From: Bacteroides sp. UBA7333
Lineage (GTDB): Bacteria > Bacteroidota > Bacteroidia > Bacteroidales > Bacteroidaceae
NCBI GenBank assembly: GCA_002471195.1
Contig: DKPN01000023.1
Span: 279 to 33,903 of the forward strand
DNA length: 33,625 nt
Direction: 5' to 3'
Of this stretch, positions 10,269 to 16,094 are shown in pieces. The notes under the pieces were generated by a model that saw only the letters and a program-made list of their open reading frames with translations, did not search any database and was not told the origin of the DNA. The translations under genes were made by a program, and so were the position numbers. Each line of letters opens with the position of its first letter. The first letter of the stretch is position 1.

Positions 10269-11465
10269 TTAATGTTCATGACCATGTGAAGGGATTGCTG
10301 TCGATGCCGATGCCAATCGTACTTGATACGCTCCTTTTGTTACTACTTTATCGCCAAAGTTAAGTCCAGATAAAATATGTACATCTACGCCATTGTTGCC
10401 CCCTAGCGTTACTTCTTGCTTTTTATATCCCTCTTTATCTAATTGTAGATATACAAAAAAGCTTCCTTGTTCTTCGGTGAGAGAGGTTTGCGGTATCACA
10501 ATAACATTGGGTATGGGTGTTGAAAAAAGATATACATCCACAAATGAGCCTGGTATAATGTTGCCTTGGTTATTAAATTCGAAAATAATGGGCACAAAAA
10601 ATGAATTGCTTTCGGCCGATTTTCCAGCGGATAGCAATTTGCCACCCATTTTTTGCAACTCATATACTTTGTTATCATAAGGAGTTTGAAAATTGGCGGT
10701 GCGTATTGTATTGAGTAGCGGGTAGTATTTTTCGCTGACATCTGCACGTAGAAATAACTTTTGATTTTGTGTAATGCTCACTAATGGTTCGCCTATCGTC
10801 ACATAATCTCCTTCATTTACCCATACGTTTTTTACATATCCTGCGATGGGTGATTTTATGTTGACTCCATTTCCGTTGCCATCCCCCGATAGTGCTTCGT
10901 AGTTGATCTTAGCAATTTCATAATTCTGTTGCGTTTGTTCAAATTCTTTTTGTGAAATGATCAAACTCGAAACGAGCGATTGAGCCCTTTCGTACTCTTT
11001 TTTTGCAATAGTGTATGCAATACGAGCGCGTTGTACCGGATCGCCATCGACAATATTGTTCGATGAGATGGTCAACAAGCTACTTCCTTGTTTTACGCTT
11101 TTGCCTGAGGTGATAGTGCTATTAAACTTTACCACTCCCGACACTGTGGCTACTGTTACGGCTTCGTCTCCTTGAGCCGTCATAATCTGTCCGCTGGTAT
11201 TTATGATTTGTTGAAACTGAGAAGGTTGAATCTCTGTAACTACAATACCTGCATTTGCCGCTTGTTGCGGAGTGATTATAATTTCATCACCTTGTGTTGC
11301 CGATTGAGACTCTTCTGTTGCTTTTTCATCCTGATGATGTTCATCTTCGGCGTGTTGATGCGGTTCAGTCGAGTGATCGTGTCCTTCATGCGAATTTGAT
11401 GAATGATGTGCGCATTGACAAAAAATAAGCAATATCAATGCTGCCATAAATTTGTACTTCTTCAT
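10269..11465 (-). CDS. RND periplasmic adaptor (CusB/CzcB-like) with His-rich ends
   Basis: This 398-residue membrane-fusion protein links the RND pump to the outer-membrane channel. After an N-terminal signal ending in Cys16 or Cys18 (a weak lipobox, IFCQC), residues 19-45 carry about nine histidines mixed with Asp/Glu (AHHSSNSHEGHDH..., then HQHAEDEHH). The last residues are HGHEH. Between them come the barrel-sandwich/lipoyl halves, a helical hairpin (about 140-190), SPIAGYVKNVWVNEGDYVTIGEPL near 205-228, and the usual beta-barrel and membrane-proximal domain (IPQTSL, LSGLNFGDKVVTKGAYQV). Such His/acid-rich tails are common in metal adaptors and suggest binding of Zn, Ni or Co in the periplasm. 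It is the first gene of the operon. Confidence 0.9.
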   Translation of the reverse strand: MKKYKFMAALILLIFCQCAHHSSNSHEGHDHSTEPHQHAEDEHHQDEKATEESQSATQGDEIIITPQQAANAGIVVTEIQPSQFQQIINTSGQIMTAQGDEAVTVATVSGVVKFNSTITSGKSVKQGSSLLTISSNNIVDGDPVQRARIAYTIAKKEYERAQSLVSSLIISQKEFEQTQQNYEIAKINYEALSGDGNGNGVNIKSPIAGYVKNVWVNEGDYVTIGEPLVSITQNQKLFLRADVSEKYYPLLNTIRTANFQTPYDNKVYELQKMGGKLLSAGKSAESNSFFVPIIFEFNNQGNIIPGSFVDVYLFSTPIPNVIVIPQTSLTEEQGSFFVYLQLDKEGYKKQEVTLGGNNGVDVHILSGLNFGDKVVTKGAYQVRLASASTAIPSHGHEH

Positions 11466-11562
11466 AATAAAATTGAAGTGATATAAACGAAACTCTGTTT
11501 TTTTTAATGTCTATCAATAATGTAACGTATTTTAAGTATTCTTTGTTTATAATATTGATATA

Positions 11563-11570
11563 CAAAACTA
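11563..11570 (-). promoter_or_regulatory. Candidate -7 element for the metal-efflux operon
   Basis: On the minus strand this reads TAGTTTTG, an exact TAnnTTTG match, about 98 bases before the adaptor ATG. No convincing -33 TTTG lies 19-21 bases further upstream, so the call is weak. It sits in the divergent gap shared with the FMN-binding gene. Confidence 0.3.
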
Positions 11571-11637
11571 TTGTGGTTGTTCTTTAATTTATATTTCTTT
11601 GTACGAACTAATAATAATTGTTGAATATCAATATGAA

Positions 11638-12741
11638 ATGGGAAGAGTAAGATACTTCATTAACTTAGTGATTGTGTTTCTTATTTTATTGACTGTAGCC
11701 ATAAACCGGGATGGGCGTATCATGGGTAAGCCAGTTGATGAGATAGGGAAAAAAATAGATGATCCCGCCAAAAATGTAATAGACTTTGTGTCGGCAGAAG
11801 GTGTTCGTCATATCGAGTCAAAAGGAATTATTCCCGGTTCATTAGGATATGGAGGTCCGGTTTATTTGCGTATGATGATTGAAAATGACATTATTGTTGG
11901 AGTCGAAATTACAGAAAACAGTGAAACTCCTTCATTCTTGCGTAAGATGAAAGCCGTTGGTTTTTTTAAATTGTGGAATGGGCAAACATTGGATGAAGCT
12001 ATCACATCGCCTATCGATGCTGTTTCGGGGGCAACACTGACGAGCCATGCTGTGATCAATACGATGCGCAAAATGGCTGCCTACGCAGCATCAGTACCTC
12101 CTGTGAAGATAAACCATTCCTACTTTACGCTGAAAAATATTATAGGAATGCTGGTCGTTGTATCAAGCCTTATCATGATATTTTTCCCTTTTAAAACAAA
12201 ACAATGGCGATTATTACAATTGTTGCTCAATGTTTTGGTATTGGGTTTTTGGTGTGGTAGTTTCTTATCATTATCTCTTCTTGTCAACTGGTTGTCGAAC
12301 GGTGTAAACATGGCTATAGCTTTGATACCGATTATACTGCTTACATTGTCGATAATATTACCATTTTTCGATAAGAAGTTAAGCTACTGCGCATGGCAAT
12401 GTCCAATGGGAAGTTTGCAAGAAATTTTAGGAAAGAGCTGTAATAAAAAACTAATGATTCCATTAAAAATAGAAAAGGTTTTAATATATACTAGAGATAT
12501 TATATTGTTATTATTGCTCTTTTTTATGTGGATCGGAGTAGGGTTCGAGATTATGGATTATGAAGTATTTACCGCTTTTCTTTTCACAAATGCCTCGACT
12601 GCTGTTTTAATTTTAGCCGGAGTTTTTTTGTTACTTTCGCTATTTGTGAATCGTCCTTATTGTCGATACATTTGCCCTACGGGTGCATTAATAAAGATGT
12701 CGCAAAATACTCAACAATTTAAAAACAAATCATCAGTATGA
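11638..12741 (+). CDS. Membrane FMN-binding, 4Fe-4S protein (NosR/RnfG-like electron transfer)
   Basis: This is a redox membrane protein of 367 residues from the ATG at 11638. A longer reading from TTG at 11599 is possible, but it only adds 13 residues before the signal-anchor helix. It has a TM helix at about 7-22 and an extracytoplasmic FMN-binding domain (about 30-150) with the flavinylation motif DAVSGATLTS, in which Thr133 would carry covalent FMN. Three TM helices follow (about 166-184, 192-218 and 223-244), then Cys251-x3-Cys255-Pro, two more TM helices, and Cys342-x3-Cys346-Pro. The paired CxxxCP motifs are those of NosR/NapH-type proteins. Its stop overlaps the ATG of the nitroreductase, so the two are probably partners. 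It is not NosR itself: no nos genes are near. ApbE, needed for flavinylation, is not in the window. Confidence 0.85.
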   Translation: MGRVRYFINLVIVFLILLTVAINRDGRIMGKPVDEIGKKIDDPAKNVIDFVSAEGVRHIESKGIIPGSLGYGGPVYLRMMIENDIIVGVEITENSETPSFLRKMKAVGFFKLWNGQTLDEAITSPIDAVSGATLTSHAVINTMRKMAAYAASVPPVKINHSYFTLKNIIGMLVVVSSLIMIFFPFKTKQWRLLQLLLNVLVLGFWCGSFLSLSLLVNWLSNGVNMAIALIPIILLTLSIILPFFDKKLSYCAWQCPMGSLQEILGKSCNKKLMIPLKIEKVLIYTRDIILLLLLFFMWIGVGFEIMDYEVFTAFLFTNASTAVLILAGVFLLLSLFVNRPYCRYICPTGALIKMSQNTQQFKNKSSV

Positions 12742-13373
12742 AAAATATATCACAAATACTAAATGTGCTGCTTGCTGCCGCTTTGGTAGTGCTCACCATC
12801 AAGATGGTGAATCTGAATAAAAATGATGAGGTCGTTTCATCGGTAGCGCAACCGGATGCTTTGGAGATGATAATGACACGCTCAAGCGTAAGAGCTTATA
12901 CTGATAAAGTAGTAGAAAAAGAACAAATTGATAAAATGCTACACGCTGCTATGGCAGCTCCCACAGCACGCAACCAACAACCATGGAACTTTATTGTGGT
13001 AGATGATAGAGCTCTTCTCGATGATTTTGCTCAAACTCTGCCTTATGCTAAAATGGCTTCACAAGCCTCTGTGGCCATAGTGGCTTGTGGAAATATCGAT
13101 AAAGCTTTGCCAGGAGTAGCACAATCTTATTGGATTCAGGATGTATCGGCTGCAGTTGAAAATTTACTATTGGCGGCACATTTTATGAATCTTGGTGCAG
13201 TTTGGACAGGTGTTTTTCCTATTCCCGAACGGGTAGCTGATGTGACTCGCATCCTATCGCTTCCCCCCAATATAATTCCTTTAGCGGTTATACCTATCGG
13301 TTATCCTGCCGGAGAGCCACAAGTGAAGGATAAATGGAAGCCTGAGAATGTGCACTATAATAAGTGGAATTGA
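12738..13373 (+). CDS. Nitroreductase-family flavoprotein with N-terminal membrane anchor
   Basis: This 211-residue protein has a hydrophobic N-terminal helix (about 5-25, QILNVLLAAALVVLTIK) and then a nitroreductase fold. The family marks are SSVRAYTDKVV, in which Ser-x-Arg is the FMN-phosphate contact, APTARNQQPWNFIVV, SAAVENLLLAAHFMNLGAVWTG, and PLAVIPIGYPAGEP near the end. Most nitroreductases are soluble cytoplasmic proteins, so the leading helix is notable: it suggests anchoring with the catalytic domain outside the cytoplasmic membrane. Four-base overlap (ATGA) with the FMN/4Fe-4S gene points to that protein as electron donor. Substrate is unknown. The gene ends before a clear terminator. 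Confidence 0.88.
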   Translation: MKNISQILNVLLAAALVVLTIKMVNLNKNDEVVSSVAQPDALEMIMTRSSVRAYTDKVVEKEQIDKMLHAAMAAPTARNQQPWNFIVVDDRALLDDFAQTLPYAKMASQASVAIVACGNIDKALPGVAQSYWIQDVSAAVENLLLAAHFMNLGAVWTGVFPIPERVADVTRILSLPPNIIPLAVIPIGYPAGEPQVKDKWKPENVHYNKWN

Positions 13374-13387
13374 AATAATCTTATAAT

Positions 13388-13429
13388 AAAAGCGGTAGCA
13401 TCAAAGTATGAATGATGCGACCGCTTTTT
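13388..13429 (+). terminator. Terminator after the nitroreductase gene
   Basis: A 16-position stem (13388-13403 with 13413-13428, one A-G mismatch at 13397/13419) has a 9-base loop and ends in TTTTT. The AAAA on the left mirrors it, so it could also act on the opposite strand. It begins 15 bases after the nitroreductase stop. Confidence 0.85.
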
Positions 13430-13500
13430 ATATGAACTAAATATTTATTTGAAGTATTTATTTCATTAATTTAATTTGGTAAATCTTTGTGCTATAGGTT

Positions 13501-13577
13501 TGTCACAAAACTGACACGCTGTTGTCAGTGCGATGACAAGCCTTTGTCAATGAGTTGACATGCCTATGTCATTATGG
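13501..13577. repeat. Seven-unit 11-bp array of alternating TGTCA/TGACA sites
   Basis: The 5-bp core starts at 13501, 13512, 13523, 13534, 13545, 13556 and 13567, exactly 11 bases apart. It reads TGTCA and TGACA in strict alternation. These two words are reverse complements, so this is one site in alternating orientation, one per helical turn, with 6-base spacers that mostly differ. Neighbouring units make 16-base palindromes. Two of them share the centre GCCT (13534-13549 and 13556-13571). The array lies between two convergent genes, 70 bases past one terminator and 14 bases past the ABC-F stop, so it is not a promoter operator for either. Its role is unknown. Confidence 0.85.
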
Positions 13578-13590
13578 TCGGTTTTAATGA

Positions 13591-15228
13591 TTACTTCTTT
13601 TCCAGTTCGTTTAAACTATCCATTTTCTTCATCTCCAAGAATTCGTATATGCCACACAAATGTTCGCGTACCTTTTGATTTCCGAATTCATAAACTTTTG
13701 TTACCAAGCCATCTAAGAAATCGCGGTCGTGTGATACTAAGATCAATGTACCATCGAAATCCATTAAAGCTTGTTTTAAAATATCTTTTGTTTTTAAATC
13801 TAAGTGGTTGGTAGGCTCATCGAGAATCAGAAGATTTACCGGTTCGAGCAATAGTTTAATCATAGCTAGACGTGTGCGTTCACCACCCGAAAGAACTTTT
13901 ACTTTTTTCATCGATGCTTCGGGGCCACCAAACATGAATGCACCCAATAAATCGCGTATTTTATTACGTATTTCGCCTTTAGCAACATCATCAATGGTTT
14001 GAAATACAGTTAGATTTTCGTCTAATAAAGATGCTTGGTTTTGAGCGAAATAACCAATTTGTACATTATGCCCTAGAGTTAATACACCATCGTGCTCTAA
14101 CTCTTTCATAATACATTTTACAAGTGTCGATTTTCCCTCGCCGTTTTTTCCTACGAAAGCTACTTTATCACCTCTTTCAATGGTGATAGAGGCATTTTGG
14201 AAAATGTTTTTCTCGCCATACGATTTACCTAACTGCTCTGTTACCACAGGGTAACTACCCGAACGTGGTGATGGTGGAAATTTTAGTCGCAATGCTGATG
14301 TGTCCTCTTCGTCTACCTCGAGCAATACTAACTTTTCGAGCATCTTTACACGGCTTTGTACTTGCAATGTTTTTGAATAAGTGCCTTTGAAACGTTCAAT
14401 AAATTCAGTAGTTTCTGCAATGAATTTTTGTTGCTCATCGTAAGCCTTTTGCTGTTGTATGCGACGCTCTTGGCGCAGTTGCAGGTATTGAGAATAGTTT
14501 ACTTTGTAATCGTAAATGCGACCCATTGTAACTTCGATAGTACGCGTGGTAATGCTGTCGACAAATTTACGGTCGTGACTAATCAAAACAACTGCTTTGC
14601 CATTATTAATTAAAAAATCTTCTAGCCATTGAATCGATTCAATATCCAAGTGGTTGGTAGGTTCGTCAAGCAATAAAATATCTGGTTTTTTCAATAATAG
14701 CTTGGCTAGCTCAATTCGCATACGCCATCCACCACTGAAATCACTGGTTTGTCTATGGAAGTCATCGCGTTTGAAACCAAGGCCTAGCAATGCTTTCTCA
14801 ACATCTTCTTCGTAGTTGGTGGCATCGATGGCATAGTATTTTTCACTGATGGTAGAAACGTTTTCTATCAGCTCCATATAACTGTCGCTTTCGTAGTCGG
14901 TACGAGTCTCAAGTTCCTTATTGAGCCGCTCAATTTCGGCTTCCATTTCGTGTAGATGAGCAAATGCTTGAGCTGTTTCTTCGAAAACTGTTCTTCCGTC
15001 TTCGGTCATCAAATGCTGAGGGAGATAGGCCACAACGCAATCTTTGGGAGCAGCAACTTTGCCTCTCGAAGGTTGTCGTACACCCGCTAAAATTTTGAGA
15101 AGGGTACTTTTGCCTGCACCATTTTTTCCCATTAAAGCTATGCGGTCTTTTTCGTTAATTACAAAAGAAATATCGCTAAATAAGGTGGTTCCGCCGAATT
15201 CAACGGCGAGTCCGTCTACTGAAATCAT
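13591..15228 (-). CDS. ABC-F family ATPase (ribosome-associated type)
   Basis: This 545-residue protein has two ABC ATPase domains and no membrane segment, which is the ABC-F plan. Domain 1 has Walker A GKNGAGKS (34-41), signature SGGWR (165-169), Walker B LLLDEP (185-190) and switch His in ISHD (217). A charged linker follows (about 240-310, rich in Q, E, R and K). Domain 2 has Walker A GKNGEGKS (360-367), LSGGERTR and LLILDEPTNHLDL. ABC-F proteins bind the ribosomal E site and relieve stalled translation, and some give antibiotic resistance. The ordinary linker and the setting suggest a housekeeping YheS/Uup-like member, but I cannot settle the subgroup. It is transcribed alone, divergent from the response regulator. 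Confidence 0.92.
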   Translation of the reverse strand: MISVDGLAVEFGGTTLFSDISFVINEKDRIALMGKNGAGKSTLLKILAGVRQPSRGKVAAPKDCVVAYLPQHLMTEDGRTVFEETAQAFAHLHEMEAEIERLNKELETRTDYESDSYMELIENVSTISEKYYAIDATNYEEDVEKALLGLGFKRDDFHRQTSDFSGGWRMRIELAKLLLKKPDILLLDEPTNHLDIESIQWLEDFLINNGKAVVLISHDRKFVDSITTRTIEVTMGRIYDYKVNYSQYLQLRQERRIQQQKAYDEQQKFIAETTEFIERFKGTYSKTLQVQSRVKMLEKLVLLEVDEEDTSALRLKFPPSPRSGSYPVVTEQLGKSYGEKNIFQNASITIERGDKVAFVGKNGEGKSTLVKCIMKELEHDGVLTLGHNVQIGYFAQNQASLLDENLTVFQTIDDVAKGEIRNKIRDLLGAFMFGGPEASMKKVKVLSGGERTRLAMIKLLLEPVNLLILDEPTNHLDLKTKDILKQALMDFDGTLILVSHDRDFLDGLVTKVYEFGNQKVREHLCGIYEFLEMKKMDSLNELEKK

Positions 15229-15250
15229 ACCTGTTTTTTAAAATGAGGTG

Positions 15251-15258
15251 CAAAGATA
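15251..15258 (-). promoter_or_regulatory. -7 element of the ABC-F gene promoter
   Basis: On the minus strand this reads TATCTTTG, an exact TAnnTTTG match, 22 bases before the ABC-F ATG. It implies a very short leader. The -33 position falls in an A/T run with no clear TTTG. Confidence 0.45.
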
Positions 15259-15346
15259 ATCAATATTATGGCTTTTTTTTATATATTGCGCCCCCTTTAA
15301 GGATGATTATTATAATAGAACATACAATTATAAAGCATTTAGAAAT

Positions 15347-15745
15347 ATGGAAAACCAAAACAATGAATTATTTCGTCCTTTAATTTTAGTAGCCGAAGAC
15401 GATGATAGTAACTTTAAGTTGATAAAAGCGATCATTGGAAAGAAATGTGACATACTTTGGGCTAAAAATGGCGAGGAAATTATTAAGTTGTTCAATGAAA
15501 ATAAAGATACGGCTAAAGCCATTTTGATGGATATAAAAATGCCTTTAATGACTGGCATAGAAGCGACAAAGGAGATCAGAAAAGAGGATACTCACATTCC
15601 TATTATTATGCAAACGGCATATGCCTTTAACTCGGATAAAGAGATGGCTATGGAGGCAGGTGCTTCACAAGTGTTGGTTAAGCCTATTACATTGAGCGTG
15701 TTGCGTAATTGCTTGACCGGTTACTTCCCCGAACTAATTTGGTAA
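15347..15745 (+). CDS. Single-domain response regulator (receiver only)
   Basis: The 132-residue protein is a lone CheY-like receiver. All key residues are present: the acidic cluster AEDDD (Asp18-Asp20), phospho-acceptor Asp62 in LMDIKMP, switch Thr90, and Lys112 in LVKPI. There is no DNA-binding or enzymatic output domain and no histidine kinase gene nearby, so it must act with partners encoded elsewhere, for example as a phospho-shuttle or protein-binding switch. It is monocistronic and ends before its own terminator. Confidence 0.9.
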   Translation: MENQNNELFRPLILVAEDDDSNFKLIKAIIGKKCDILWAKNGEEIIKLFNENKDTAKAILMDIKMPLMTGIEATKEIRKEDTHIPIIMQTAYAFNSDKEMAMEAGASQVLVKPITLSVLRNCLTGYFPELIW

Positions 15746-15763
15746 TAATTGATCTAAAAAAAT

Positions 15764-15807
15764 AAAGCGATGTATTGCTACTACAATAGGCAACATATCG
15801 CTTTTTT
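15764..15807 (+). terminator. Terminator after the response regulator
   Basis: A stem of about 15 positions (15764-15778 with 15790-15804) contains one G-T and one A-C position, an 11-base loop, and a run of T at 15802-15807. AAAA-rich sequence lies on its left. It begins 19 bases after the stop codon. Confidence 0.8.
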
Positions 15808-16018
15808 ATTATGTATGGATAGCTCTCAATATATTGATTTGAAATGATTATCCAAAATGTTTTATCGAATCCTATATTTCTATATACACTTTCTTACATC
15901 ACTGCATATCAGTTTTTAATGGTTTCGCCAAAATTGATCTGGTTTTTATCTCCTTTTACTTCTCTCTATAGATTGTCATACCTTATCGTGGGTACTACGC
16001 GTCTGTTTGTGTCATGAG

Positions 16019-16038
16019 AATCACTATCAATGGTGATT
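16019..16038. promoter_or_regulatory. Dyad over the -33 region of the Xus-like operon
   Basis: AATCAC (16019-16024) and GTGATT (16033-16038) are inverted around an 8-base centre and abut the -33 TTG at 16037-16039. The wider stretch from GAGAATCACTATCA has a partial likeness to a Fur box (about 11 of 19 positions by hand). Placement on the promoter of a likely iron-uptake operon makes a repressor site plausible, but this is unproven. Confidence 0.35.
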
Positions 16039-16067
16039 GCCCGCTATTTAGATAGAGTCTAAATTTG
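16037..16067 (+). promoter_or_regulatory. Bacteroides-type promoter of the TonB receptor operon
   Basis: TTG at 16037-16039, 20 bases, then TAAATTTG at 16060-16067 fit the -33/-7 pattern very well. The initiation point would fall near 16074. The -7 element covers an upstream in-frame TTG (16065), which rules against that codon as the start of the gene. Confidence 0.6.
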
Positions 16068-16094
16068 CAATCGAATAATAAAACAGTAAACAGA

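Noticed and set aside
11599..11637. N-terminal extension of the FMN/4Fe-4S protein from TTG at 11599
   Set aside because: It adds 13 residues ahead of the membrane helix with no motif. The ATG at 11638 places a normal short basic n-region before the helix.
11638..12741. Naming the gene nosR or napH
   Set aside because: It shares FMN and CxxxCP features with them, but no nitrous-oxide or nitrate reductase genes are present and the partner is a nitroreductase.
13501..13577. CRISPR-like array
   Set aside because: The repeated core is only 5 bases with 6-base spacers and alternates in orientation. CRISPR repeats are about 24-40 bases in one orientation, and no cas gene is present.
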